Part shown: positions 16,289 through 24,923 of the stretch, one piece after another
Numbering within the stretch: the stretch's first letter is position 1
How the letters are laid out: the number at the start of each line of letters is the position of its first letter
NCBI GenBank assembly: GCA_016715885.1
Contig: JADJXL010000015.1
Location: forward strand, 372,001-436,000
Origin: Polyangiaceae bacterium
Lineage (GTDB): Bacteria > Myxococcota_A > Polyangia > Polyangiales > Polyangiaceae
Direction of reading: 5' to 3'
Length of the DNA: 64,000 nt
Translations under genes and position numbers: made by a program
Notes under the pieces: generated by a model
Database searches by the model: none
Told to the model about the DNA's origin: nothing
What the model saw: only the letters and a program-made list of their open reading frames with translations

Positions 16289-17326
16289 ATGACGACGAGC
16301 GCAAACATGACGATGGTCGCCAGAAACTGGCGCGACTTGATCCGGCCCAAGGGCATCACGGTCGACGCCGAAACGGCGAATGAATCGTACGCCAAGTTCA
16401 CGTGCGAGCCTCTCGAGCGTGGCTTTGGCATCACGATCGGCAATTCGCTTCGCCGCGTGCTCCTTTCCTCGCTTCAAGGTGCGGCCATCACGGCAGTCCG
16501 CATGGAAGGCGCGCTGCACGAGTTCACCACGGTGCCCGACGTCGTCGAAGACGTCAGCGACATCATCCTGAACCTCAAAGAGGTCGTCTTCAAAGCGGCC
16601 AACGCACGTACGTACACCGTGCGCATCGACAAAGAAGGCCCCGGGCCCGTTTACGCAAGTGACATCGAGCTCGTCGACGGCCTTCAAGTTTTGAACCCCA
16701 ACCATCTCATCGCGGTGCTCGACAAGAAGGGCCCGCTATCGATGGAGCTCACGGTCAACGTCGGCCGCGGCTACGTTCCTGCCGAGCGAAACAAGACGCC
16801 CACGATGTCCATCGGCACCATCCCGATCGACGCCTTGTTCTCGCCCATTCGCAAAGTCAACTACACCATCCAGAACGCGCGCGTCGGACAGGTGACTGAC
16901 TACGACAAACTCACCATCGAGGTCTGGACGAATGGTTCGGTCGTTCCGCAAGACGCCGTTGCATTCGCCGCCAAGATCCTGAAGGAACAGCTCTCGATTT
17001 GGGTCAACTTCGAAGAGTCCGAGGAAACCAGCTACCAAACCCTCCCCGGCGACGAAGAACCACTCAACGAAAACTTGTTCCGCTCCGTCGAGGAGCTCGA
17101 GCTGAGCGTCCGGAGTGCCAACTGCCTCCAGAACGCCAACATCACCCTGATCGGCGAGCTCGTGCAGCGAACCGAGCAGGACATGCTCAAGACGAAGAAC
17201 TTTGGTCGCAAGTCCCTGAAGGAAATCAAAGAAATCCTTTCCAACATGGGGCTATCGCTTGGAATGAAGATCGACAACTGGCAGCAGCTGCTCGAGCGCT
17301 GGAAGGCCCAGCAGGCACAAGCCTAG
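16289..17326 (+). CDS. rpoA: DNA-directed RNA polymerase subunit alpha
   Basis: RpoA (345 residues from this start) dimerises to begin polymerase assembly and contacts UP elements and activators through its C-terminal domain. The N-terminal domain shows AKFTCEPLERGFGITIGNSLRRVLLSS and LKEVVFKA. The C-terminal domain has LELSVRSANCLQNANI..IGELVQRTEQDMLKTKNFGRKSLKEIKEIL. The frame is open from 16250, but GAGG five bases before the ATG at 16289 favours that start; ATGs at 16307 and 16313 are alternatives. rplQ follows after ten bases. Confidence 0.96.
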   Translation: MTTSANMTMVARNWRDLIRPKGITVDAETANESYAKFTCEPLERGFGITIGNSLRRVLLSSLQGAAITAVRMEGALHEFTTVPDVVEDVSDIILNLKEVVFKAANARTYTVRIDKEGPGPVYASDIELVDGLQVLNPNHLIAVLDKKGPLSMELTVNVGRGYVPAERNKTPTMSIGTIPIDALFSPIRKVNYTIQNARVGQVTDYDKLTIEVWTNGSVVPQDAVAFAAKILKEQLSIWVNFEESEETSYQTLPGDEEPLNENLFRSVEELELSVRSANCLQNANITLIGELVQRTEQDMLKTKNFGRKSLKEIKEILSNMGLSLGMKIDNWQQLLERWKAQQAQA

Positions 17327-17336
17327 AAGGTGCAAC

Positions 17337-17945
17337 ATGCGTCACAAGAAGGCCGGAAGGCAATTTGGTCGGGATACGTCGAGTCGGCGGGCAATGCTTC
17401 GCAACCTGACCGCGAACCTGATCACCCATGAGCGAATCGAGACGACCGACGCGAAAGCCAAAGAGCTGCGCCGTGTCGCCGAGAAGCTCATCACCAAGGC
17501 CACGCGCCTTGGCAAGATCGCCTATACCCCGCAGGCCGAGCTGTCGGCGTCCGACAAGGCACGTCGTCTTCACGTCCAGCGTCTCGTCGCGTCGTTCGTG
17601 CCCCGCTTCGGCGTCAAGGCCGACGGCACCTCCGTCGACATCGTCGACAAGGTCCTCGTCGACCTCGCAAAGCGTTTCGAGGGGCGTCCGGGTGGCTACA
17701 CGCGCATCATCAAGATCGGCAATCGTCGTGGCGACAACGCCCCGATGACGCTCATCGAGTTCATCGATGCAGCTCCGATCGGCGAAGGCGCGATCGGCGA
17801 GGAAGCCCCCGGAGCCGTCACGGCTGCCGAGCCCAGCGATGCAGCGACGGCATCGAGCGCATCGAGCGAAGCATCGGCTGAATCTGCAACCGAAGCCCCC
17901 GCGGAAGAGGCTTCGGAGAAGAAAGAAACGGCTTCTAACGAGTAA
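17337..17945 (+). CDS. rplQ: 50S ribosomal protein L17 with a long acidic C-terminal tail
   Basis: The first ~120 residues are typical L17: MRHKKAGRQFGRDTSSRRAMLRNLTANLITHERIETTDAKAKELRRVAEKLIT, and GGYTRIIKIGNRRGDNAPMTLIEF. The protein then continues for about 60 residues rich in Ala, Glu and Ser (EEAPGAVTAAEPSDAATASS and similar), for a total of 202 where 115-130 is usual. The tail is low complexity and probably disordered. It is the last gene of the operon; a strong terminator begins 28 bases after the stop. Confidence 0.96.
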   Translation: MRHKKAGRQFGRDTSSRRAMLRNLTANLITHERIETTDAKAKELRRVAEKLITKATRLGKIAYTPQAELSASDKARRLHVQRLVASFVPRFGVKADGTSVDIVDKVLVDLAKRFEGRPGGYTRIIKIGNRRGDNAPMTLIEFIDAAPIGEGAIGEEAPGAVTAAEPSDAATASSASSEASAESATEAPAEEASEKKETASNE

Positions 17946-17972
17946 TTCACTCGCAATCGACCAGCAAAAGCA

Positions 17973-18002
17973 AAGAGCCTCTTCTCGAACGAAGAGGCTC
18001 TT
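17973..18002. terminator. Bidirectional intrinsic terminator between rplQ and the convergent TPR gene
   Basis: AAGAGCCTCTTC (17973-17984) and GAAGAGGCTCTT (17991-18002) pair perfectly over 12 bases around a six-base loop. It lies 28 bases after the rplQ stop and 33 bases beyond the stop of the convergent gene, so it can serve both. A-rich sequence on one side and a short T-rich stretch on the other fit this. Confidence 0.85.
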
Positions 18003-18035
18003 GCACTTTGTACTTCTTTCACTCCGAGATCGGCC

Positions 18036-19679
18036 TCATTCCCCCTCTCCACGTGACGAAGCGGAGTTGGATTCGGGGTTAGGGGCTGAGGAACTCGACT
18101 CCGTTGGTGCTCCAACCTTTTCTTTCGCGCCCTTCCGCGGCTTGATCCGCACGAGCGCGATCATCGCGATGATCGCTGCAAACCCTACGCCCCCCGCAGC
18201 GATGTACCTCTTCAGAAAGCTCTTCTTCGGCACCACGCGCTCGCGCTCGAGCTCGGCCAACGCACGCTTCGCGCGTTCGTGCGTCGGATCGATCTCGATC
18301 GCCTTCGTCAGCGGAAACTTGTCCGGCGTTCCCTTATCGATGAGCGCGATCCCCTCGAGGTACGCGATGTCCGCCTCCATCTTCTTCGACCCCTCGCCCT
18401 TCGGATCGAGCCGCAATGCCTTGCGGAGCACCTCCAGCGCGGCCGCCGGATCCTTCGCTTCGAGCTGACGCGCACGCTCCACGTACGCCTTCACCATCTC
18501 CTTGCGACGCTCGAACACCGGCGATCGCGCAAGCACCTTGTCGAACGCATCCGTCGCTTCGGCCCACTTCTGCGCGCTCGCGTGCGCCACGCCTTCGTCC
18601 ATCAGCTTGTAGACCTCTGCCAATCGCGCTCGGTCGTACATTCCAAACAGCTCGCGCGCGATGCGATCCCACGTGAAGTCTCGCGGCGCCTTGTTCCCCG
18701 TTTGATTCAAGTACGCATCGCGCAATTGCCAAATCCCCGGCTCGCCGATCGCCGTGATCGCTTCACGCGCAGCTTCGCGCAACTGGATCCGATCGCTGTT
18801 GCAGAACGACAGCACCACGCGCACGGCATCCACGTCACGCGTGCGCCCGTACGCTCGCAAAATGTCCGCAAGCACTTGCGGATCGGTCACGCCCACGGCT
18901 TCGCCCGGAATCGTGCGGCCGAGCAAGTCCAATTGTTTGACCGCAAAACGTTGTACGATCTTCGCATCGTGCTGACGTGCTTCGATGAGCGCCGGCACCG
19001 CACGATCGCGCAGCTTGGCCACTTGCCGCGCGATGTCGATCCGAACCAGCTCGCCGAAGTACGAATACATCTGCATGAGCTCACGCACCGCAGGCGTCGT
19101 TCCAACGTTCGTCAGCACGCGCTCCATCGCGAGCAGCTTGACGAGATCGCGCCACGAATCGTTCTTTGGCTTGGGTGTTGCCAAGACAAACTCGAGCCAA
19201 TCGCCGTCGTCGTCTCCTTCGTCTTTTGCTCCGCGCTTCGTTTTTTTTGCAGGCTTCGCGGCGCTCTTCTCCTTCGCCTTCATCGCCTTGCGGCCCGCTT
19301 TGCGCGCGTCATCGAGCAGCCCCTGCGCCTCTTTCCGATCGATCGATGCGCGAATTTCCAGCACGCGCACGCGCACCGCAGCGACCACCGACGGCGTCAC
19401 TTCCGCGATGCCCGCGCGCGCCGCGTCACGCGTATGAGCATCGGGCGCCGTCAGCCTTTCGAGCAACCGATCGAGGTCCTGCGCGACACCGGGGTCGGCT
19501 TCGACGATCGTGATGGGGGCGAGCTTTGGCAGCTCGGGCAGCACATTCGGCACCGATGATGCCGACGATGCCGACGCGCTCGCGGCCGGTTGCGGAAGCT
19601 CACCTGCGGCGTGTGCAGCCGGCGTTGCCGCTGCGAGGAGCGTGATGATCGCGCTCGTGAAGATCGCTCTTTGATTCAC
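18036..19679 (-). CDS. Exported TPR/HEAT-repeat-like protein with a C-terminal membrane segment
   Basis: A 547-residue protein if the GTG at 19679 is used (GAGG five bases before it). It starts with a signal-like segment VNQRAIFTSAIITLLAAATPAAHA. The long helical middle includes a Lys/Ala-rich linker and HEAT/TPR-like helices (for example VTDPQVLADILRAYGRTRDVDAVRVVLSF, EATDAFDKVLARSPVFERRKEMVKAYVERAR). Near the C terminus a hydrophobic span (YIAAGGVGFAAIIAMIALV) is followed by a Ser/Pro/Glu-rich tail. It is probably an envelope scaffold, but no specific function can be assigned. The open frame extends to 19781, overlapping the acylphosphatase gene, which argues for the inner start. Confidence 0.7.
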   Translation of the reverse strand: MNQRAIFTSAIITLLAAATPAAHAAGELPQPAASASASSASSVPNVLPELPKLAPITIVEADPGVAQDLDRLLERLTAPDAHTRDAARAGIAEVTPSVVAAVRVRVLEIRASIDRKEAQGLLDDARKAGRKAMKAKEKSAAKPAKKTKRGAKDEGDDDGDWLEFVLATPKPKNDSWRDLVKLLAMERVLTNVGTTPAVRELMQMYSYFGELVRIDIARQVAKLRDRAVPALIEARQHDAKIVQRFAVKQLDLLGRTIPGEAVGVTDPQVLADILRAYGRTRDVDAVRVVLSFCNSDRIQLREAAREAITAIGEPGIWQLRDAYLNQTGNKAPRDFTWDRIARELFGMYDRARLAEVYKLMDEGVAHASAQKWAEATDAFDKVLARSPVFERRKEMVKAYVERARQLEAKDPAAALEVLRKALRLDPKGEGSKKMEADIAYLEGIALIDKGTPDKFPLTKAIEIDPTHERAKRALAELERERVVPKKSFLKRYIAAGGVGFAAIIAMIALVRIKPRKGAKEKVGAPTESSSSAPNPESNSASSRGEGE

Positions 19680-19719
19680 GAACACCTCAAACGACTGGCG
19701 CCCATGAAGTCCTTCCACA

Positions 19720-19998
19720 TCAGTCGATGATCCGAAAATCCACGAAATCCCCGACGAATCCGCGCCACTCGACGCCGACATGTTCGACGCGCGCGGCGCT
19801 CGGACCCCGGTGAGCCCAGGCCACGAGATCTTTCAAAGCTTCTTCGGATCCCTCGGCCGCGATTTCCACGCTGCCGTCTGGGCAGTTTTTGACCCAGCCC
19901 ACAAGGCCCAAACGACGTGCTTCGCGCTCCGTGGACGCTCGAAAATAGACGCCTTGTACGCGCCCGCGGACGAGCAGGTGAACTTGCTTCTGTCCCAT
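19720..19998 (-). CDS. acyP: Acylphosphatase
   Basis: The 92-residue enzyme hydrolyses acyl-phosphates. The family signature is clear: VHLLVRGRVQGVYFRASTEREARRLGLVGWVKNCPDGSVEIAAEG, containing the phosphate-binding loop GRVQGVYFR (catalytic Arg) and the conserved Asn in VKNCPDGSVE. The open frame begins 25 codons earlier at 20073, but the ATG at 19998 gives normal length. It lies 40 bases before the downstream TPR-protein gene, with which it may be co-transcribed. Confidence 0.93.
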   Translation of the reverse strand: MGQKQVHLLVRGRVQGVYFRASTEREARRLGLVGWVKNCPDGSVEIAAEGSEEALKDLVAWAHRGPSAARVEHVGVEWRGFVGDFVDFRIID

Positions 19999-20104
19999 CG
20001 CCACAGTGGCTCCTAGCTGCATGATGTCGAAGCTGCAACGCAGGTCCAATTCCCGGCAATTCGATCTGCCCAAGCGCGATGAACGTGCCTTGCTACGCGG
20101 CTGA

Positions 20105-20132
20105 TTGACAGGACTTGATCCCTTGGTAGAGT
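20105..20132 (+). promoter_or_regulatory. Likely promoter for rho, with a ~220-nt leader
   Basis: TTGACA (20105-20110, perfect -35) is followed after 16 bases by TAGAGT (20127-20132). Transcription would start near 20140 and leave about 220 untranslated bases before rho. rho is autoregulated by attenuation in its leader in enteric bacteria, so the long leader is suggestive but not evidence. No gene is visible between 20074 and 20357. Confidence 0.5.
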
Positions 20133-20357
20133 CGCGGCTGTCGAGCTACGTGCTCGACCGCATTCCGAATCCGCGAATGCGTCACCCTGCTCGCACGACA
20201 ATGGGACACCCTTCCCTGGGGTGGACTTCGTTTGCGGTGTGCTGAATGCAGCAGCCGCACCAAAACATCACCCAAACGTTCGACGCAATCTTCAACCGTA
20301 CAGACCTCGGGGCTCTTGCCCTTGCTGGGCATTTCCCCTGCGTGGAGTTTTCGATCG

Positions 20358-21605
20358 ATGCACCTGCGTGAATTGAAGCAGAAGTCGATGGCCGATCTGG
20401 TCCAGATGGCCAAGGGACTCAACATTGAGGGAGCCGCTGGTCTCCGCAAGCAGGAGCTGATTTTCGCCCTCTTGCAAGCGCTCGCTGCTCAAGACCAACC
20501 CGTCTACGGCGAAGGCGTTCTCGAGTGCCTGGCCGACGGGTTCGGGTTCTTGCGCGCGCCCGACTACAACTACCTCCCAGGTCCCGACGACATCTACGTT
20601 TCTCCATCGCAAATTCGTCGATTCAACCTCCGCACGGGCGATGCCGTCAGCGGCCCGATTCGTCCCCCGAAGGAGCGCGAGGCGTACTTCGCGCTGCTCA
20701 AAGTCGACAAGATCAACGGCGTTTCGCCCGAGGTTGCGCGCGACAAGATCCTCTTCGACAACCTCACGCCGCTCTACCCGCAACAAAAGTTCAACATCGA
20801 GAACGGCCAAAAAGGCTTCTCGACGCGCATCATCGACATGCTGTGCCCCATCGGCAAAGGCCAGCGATGTCTCATCGTTTCACCTCCGCGCGCTGGTAAA
20901 ACCGTCCTTCTCCAGAACCTCGCCAACGCCATCAGCGCAAATCATCCCGACACGACGCTTCTGGTGCTGCTCATCGACGAGCGGCCCGAAGAAGTCACCG
21001 ACATGCAGCGCACCGTCAAAGGCGAGGTCATCAGCTCGACCTTCGACGAGCCCGCAACGCGTCACGTGCAGGTCGCCGAGATGGTCATCGAGAAGGCCAA
21101 GCGCCTCGTCGAGCACAAGCACGACGTCGTCATTCTTCTCGATTCGATCACGCGTTTGGCGCGTGCCTACAACACCGTCGTTCCGCCGAGCGGCAAGATC
21201 CTCTCCGGCGGCGTCGATTCGAACGCGCTGCACAAGCCCAAGCGTTTCTTCGGCGCTGCACGAAACGTCGAAGAAGGCGGATCACTCACCATCGTCGCCA
21301 CAGCGCTCGTCGACACCGGCTCGCGTATGGACGAGGTGATTTTCGAGGAGTTCAAGGGCACGGGCAATAGCGAGATCCACCTGGATCGGAAGCTCATGGA
21401 AAAGCGCATCTTCCCGTGTCTCGACATCAACAAGAGCGCGACGCGCAAGGAAGAGCTCCTCCTGCCCGAATGGATTCTTCAGCGCGTGTGGCTGCTCCGC
21501 CAGCTCTTGCACCCGCTGAACGTCATCGACTCCATGGAATTCTTGCTCGACAAGGTCAGCCGCACCGAGACGAACCAAGAGTTCCTCGAGAGCATGAATC
21601 AATAG
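20358..21605 (+). CDS. rho: Transcription termination factor Rho
   Basis: Rho (415 residues) is the hexameric RNA-dependent ATPase that ends transcription at C-rich sites. Rho_N (MHLRELKQKSMADLVQMAKGL), the cold-shock-like RNA-binding domain (GVLECLADGFGFLRAPDYNYLPGPDDIYVSPSQIRRFNLRTGD), Walker A SPPRAGKTVLL and Walker B DVVILLDSITRLARAYN are all present, as is the bicyclomycin-region GGSLTIVATALVDTGSRMD. The open frame extends upstream to 20232, but the ATG at 20358 gives the family N terminus. It appears to be a single-gene unit. Confidence 0.97.
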   Translation: MHLRELKQKSMADLVQMAKGLNIEGAAGLRKQELIFALLQALAAQDQPVYGEGVLECLADGFGFLRAPDYNYLPGPDDIYVSPSQIRRFNLRTGDAVSGPIRPPKEREAYFALLKVDKINGVSPEVARDKILFDNLTPLYPQQKFNIENGQKGFSTRIIDMLCPIGKGQRCLIVSPPRAGKTVLLQNLANAISANHPDTTLLVLLIDERPEEVTDMQRTVKGEVISSTFDEPATRHVQVAEMVIEKAKRLVEHKHDVVILLDSITRLARAYNTVVPPSGKILSGGVDSNALHKPKRFFGAARNVEEGGSLTIVATALVDTGSRMDEVIFEEFKGTGNSEIHLDRKLMEKRIFPCLDINKSATRKEELLLPEWILQRVWLLRQLLHPLNVIDSMEFLLDKVSRTETNQEFLESMNQ

Positions 21606-21720
21606 CCCTCCCGGCTCATCCTCATCGTCAAACTCCCGTCCATTCGTTCCCTCCTCCCCTCCACTTCCGCACGCATCGACGACTGCTGTAGCGCCATGCG
21701 CGCCGTGTTAGCGTCGATGC

Positions 21721-23730
21721 GTGAGCGGTGAATCCGATCGCGCGCGAGAACTCGAGGCTCGGGTCAAACGACTCGAAGCCAAGCTTGCGCGTTCGGAAAA
21801 AACCGTCCGCGCTTTACGCGACGTGGGACTCGCGCTCGGTTCGACGCTGGACCTCGATCAAATCCTCGAGCTCATTCTCGGCAAGATCAGCGAGCTGCTC
21901 GATGCTGATCGCGCGACGCTTTACTTGCTCGACGAGCATCGTGGGTTGCTCATGTCGCGCGTCACGCTCGGTGGTGAAGTGCGTTCGATCGAGCTTCCCG
22001 TTGGCGAGGGCATCGCGGGTCACGTCGCCAAGTACGGCAAGACGGCGCGCGTGAAAGATGCCTACAACGATCCGCGATTCTTGCGGTCATGGGACGAGCT
22101 CACGGGGTATCGCACGCGATCGATCCTTGCGGCGCCGATGCGCAATCACGTGGGCCGCACGATTGGTGTCGTGCAGGTCTTGAACAAGCGCAGTCGCAAG
22201 AACGGTTTTTCCAAGCACGACGAAGAGCTCCTCTCGGCGCTGTCCACGCAAGCCGCGATCTCGATCGACAATTCGCGCCTGTTTCTCTCGGTCATCCAGA
22301 AAAACATGCAGCTCGTCGAGACGAAGGAGCAGCTCGAGCACCGCATCGCAGACTTGGCGCTTTTGTTTGAGCTCGAAACATCCATGAGTGGTGCCGGGTC
22401 ACTCGAAGACCTGAGCCGCGCGGTGATTTCGGCGGCGGCACGTGCGTGTGGAGCTCGAGCGGGAGGTCTGCTCATCGACGAAGGTGAAGCGGGTGTGTTC
22501 CTGTACTTCGTCGAGCCTCGGCCATCGAATCACGCGACGCGCGATGCCGAAGTGAAACGTTTGCAGGTCAAACGAGGTGATGGGCTGCTCGGCTGGAGCA
22601 TGGCGCACAACCAACCCGTGCAGGTTGGTCCGCAGGATCCGCCCACGGGGCCCGTTGCCGAAGCAGCGCTCACGCGAATGCACCCATCGCTCGATTTCGA
22701 TGTGGAGAGCGCGGTCGTCGTGCCGCTCGAAGGTGAAGGCGACAAGCCTTTGGGGGCCCTGGGCATCTACAACGCGAAGAACCCGCATGGGTTTACCCAG
22801 GAACATCGGTCGCTCTTGCGTCTCGTTTCAGCCAATGCGTCGACGGCCGTGCGTCTGTTCTGCTCGCGTATGGAGCGCGAAAAGAGCGAGCGACTCTCGG
22901 CCATCGGTCGCCTGCTTTCGGGCGTCATGCACGACATGCGCACGCCGCTCACCGTCATCAGCGGCTACGTGCAACTCATGAGCATGGCGAACGATCCGAA
23001 CGTGCGAGCGGATCACATGCGCCTCATCTTGAAGCAGTTCGACGCCATCAGCGCGATGCAACGCGAGCTCTTGGAGTTTGCCCGAGGTGAACGCAGCATC
23101 CTCGTGCGGAAGGTGTATCTCACGAAGTTTTTCGGTGACCTCGAGAAGCAACTGGCACTCGAGCTCGAAGGGCGACCGGTATCGCTCGTCATGGAGCTCG
23201 ATGATCGTGGAACGGCGCGATTCGATGAAGCGAAGGTCACGCGTGTCGTGCACAACCTCGTGCGCAACGCGGTCGAAGCGATGGAGCCGCTTGGTGAAGG
23301 TCAGGTCGTCGTGCGTGCGTTTCGCCGAGGTCCCGACTTCGTGCTCAGTGTTGCCGACACGGGCAAGGGCATTCCCGAGCCTGTGCGCGAGCGTCTGTTT
23401 CAGTCTTTCGTGACGAGCGGCAAGCCAGGAGGCACAGGGCTCGGCCTCGCGATCGTCAAGAAGATCGTCGACGAGCACAGTGGTTCCATCACGGTGGACT
23501 CCACCGAGAAGGGCACGACGTTCACGATCGTGTTTCCGCAAGAGCCCCCGACGACGCGATCGGTTGGACCCGCGAACGCGGTGGCTCCGGCTGCAGCTCC
23601 TCCGCAAGAGAGCGCGGCGAAGCCATCTCGTGGCAGCCAGCCGGGTGAAGCGCCTGCACAAGGGCGACGTGGGCTCGCGAATCGATCGAGCAGTCCTGGT
23701 GGTCAAGACGCCGGGCGAACGAGCTCGTAA
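21721..23730 (+). CDS. Soluble GAF-GAF sensor histidine kinase
   Basis: The 669-residue protein (GTG start) begins with a coiled coil and a GAF domain (about 25-185; STLDLDQILELILGKISELLDADRATLYLLDE), a second GAF domain (about 205-380), a HisKA domain with phospho-acceptor His404 (GVMHDMRTPLTVISGY), and a HATPase domain with N box NLVRNAVEAM, ADTGKGIPE and GGTGLGLAIVKKIV. The last ~65 residues are Pro/Ala-rich and probably disordered. There is no membrane segment, so it senses a cytoplasmic signal. No response regulator is next to it; a second kinase lies two genes downstream. Confidence 0.88.
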   Translation: MSGESDRARELEARVKRLEAKLARSEKTVRALRDVGLALGSTLDLDQILELILGKISELLDADRATLYLLDEHRGLLMSRVTLGGEVRSIELPVGEGIAGHVAKYGKTARVKDAYNDPRFLRSWDELTGYRTRSILAAPMRNHVGRTIGVVQVLNKRSRKNGFSKHDEELLSALSTQAAISIDNSRLFLSVIQKNMQLVETKEQLEHRIADLALLFELETSMSGAGSLEDLSRAVISAAARACGARAGGLLIDEGEAGVFLYFVEPRPSNHATRDAEVKRLQVKRGDGLLGWSMAHNQPVQVGPQDPPTGPVAEAALTRMHPSLDFDVESAVVVPLEGEGDKPLGALGIYNAKNPHGFTQEHRSLLRLVSANASTAVRLFCSRMEREKSERLSAIGRLLSGVMHDMRTPLTVISGYVQLMSMANDPNVRADHMRLILKQFDAISAMQRELLEFARGERSILVRKVYLTKFFGDLEKQLALELEGRPVSLVMELDDRGTARFDEAKVTRVVHNLVRNAVEAMEPLGEGQVVVRAFRRGPDFVLSVADTGKGIPEPVRERLFQSFVTSGKPGGTGLGLAIVKKIVDEHSGSITVDSTEKGTTFTIVFPQEPPTTRSVGPANAVAPAAAPPQESAAKPSRGSQPGEAPAQGRRGLANRSSSPGGQDAGRTSS

Positions 23731-23822
23731 TTTCGCCGTCTAGTGCCCTTCTTTGCGCGCAGAGAGAGGGAAATCAGGGATGAGACGTTGCACTCGTCGC
23801 CCAGCGCGCGGACACTCGTGAC

Positions 23823-24920
23823 GTGCTCCGTTTGCCGATTGTCGCGACGCACGAACGCTCGCTCGAAACGTGCGTCTACTGCCCCAAGCTTTGCCGTGCT
23901 GCGTGTCCCGTATCCAATGCGGAGGCCAGCGAAACGGTCACGCCGTGGGGCAAGATGAGCATGACGTACTTCGCAGGGCGCGGTGATGTGCCCGTCGACG
24001 TCGAGCATGCATCCACGGCGTGGGCGTGCACCGGATGTCACGCGTGCCGTGAGAAGTGCGACCATCGCAACGAGCCCGCTACCGTGCTCGTCGATGCGCG
24101 CGCGGACTTTTTCACGCGCGGAGCAGCTCCTCCCGCGGCGGTTGCGTCCGCTGCAAAAGCAACGGTGCGCGAAGCGGAGGCGTCGCGCGTCTTCGACGAG
24201 CTCGAAGCATCCATGAGCCGCGACAAACCTCCCGTCGCCGGCGTTCTCGTGGGATGCGGCTACGCGCGCTTGGAGCGTGGCGCTGCCAAAGACGCGCTCG
24301 CGCTCTCCGAGCAGCTCGCTCGGGGGCCCGTACGAGCCATCCGTAGCTGCTGTGGTTTGTCTTCGCTCTACGCGGGTGATCGCGAAGGCTTCCTCGCCGC
24401 GGCAACGCGCTTCGCCGTCGAAGCCGCATCGTTTCCTCGCATCATCCTCGTCGATCCAGGTTGCGCGCGCACGGTGCTCGTCGAGTACCCGCGGTTCGGC
24501 ATCACGATTCCAAAGCCTACGGAACTGCTCCTCGATCTTGCGTACGAAGCGCGCAATCGCTTCGCCTCGTCGTCGCAGCTCGCCAAGGGTCCCGTTCGTT
24601 GGCACGCGCCTTGTCAGCTTGGACGTGGGCTTGGTCGTCATGACGAACCTCGCATCCTGCTCGAAAAAATTCTTGGCTCGTCGCCTGCCCGCTTCTTGCG
24701 CGATGGCGTCCACTCCGAATGCAGCGGTGGTGGAGGCCTCTTGCCCATCACGCGACCAGCCACGTCGGCCGCGATTGCAGATGAACGCATTGCCGAGCAT
24801 CGAGCGCGTGGTGGCGGCCTTCTCGTGACGGCGTGTGCATCGAGTCTTCATCGCTTCAGGACGCGTGGTGAGCCTGCAGAAGACCTCGTATCGCTCCTTT
24901 TGCGAGCCATCACTGGCTGA
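23823..24920 (+). CDS. (Fe-S)-binding oxidoreductase, heterodisulfide reductase/GlpC-like
   Basis: The 365-residue protein carries ferredoxin-like Cys clusters near the N terminus, CVYCPKLCRAACPVSNA and CTGCHACREKCDHRN, each able to hold a [4Fe-4S] cluster. Two CCG-type cysteine domains follow (GVLVGCGYARLERG..., SCCGLSSL, then HAPCQLGRGLGRHDEP..., ECSGGGGLLP). This is the layout of the iron-sulfur subunits of glycolate oxidase, anaerobic glycerol-3-phosphate dehydrogenase and heterodisulfide reductase, but no catalytic partner is adjacent. The start codon is GTG at 23823. The stop is three bases before the next kinase ATG, so the two are probably co-transcribed. Confidence 0.75.
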   Translation: MLRLPIVATHERSLETCVYCPKLCRAACPVSNAEASETVTPWGKMSMTYFAGRGDVPVDVEHASTAWACTGCHACREKCDHRNEPATVLVDARADFFTRGAAPPAAVASAAKATVREAEASRVFDELEASMSRDKPPVAGVLVGCGYARLERGAAKDALALSEQLARGPVRAIRSCCGLSSLYAGDREGFLAAATRFAVEAASFPRIILVDPGCARTVLVEYPRFGITIPKPTELLLDLAYEARNRFASSSQLAKGPVRWHAPCQLGRGLGRHDEPRILLEKILGSSPARFLRDGVHSECSGGGGLLPITRPATSAAIADERIAEHRARGGGLLVTACASSLHRFRTRGEPAEDLVSLLLRAITG

Positions 24921-24923
24921 TCG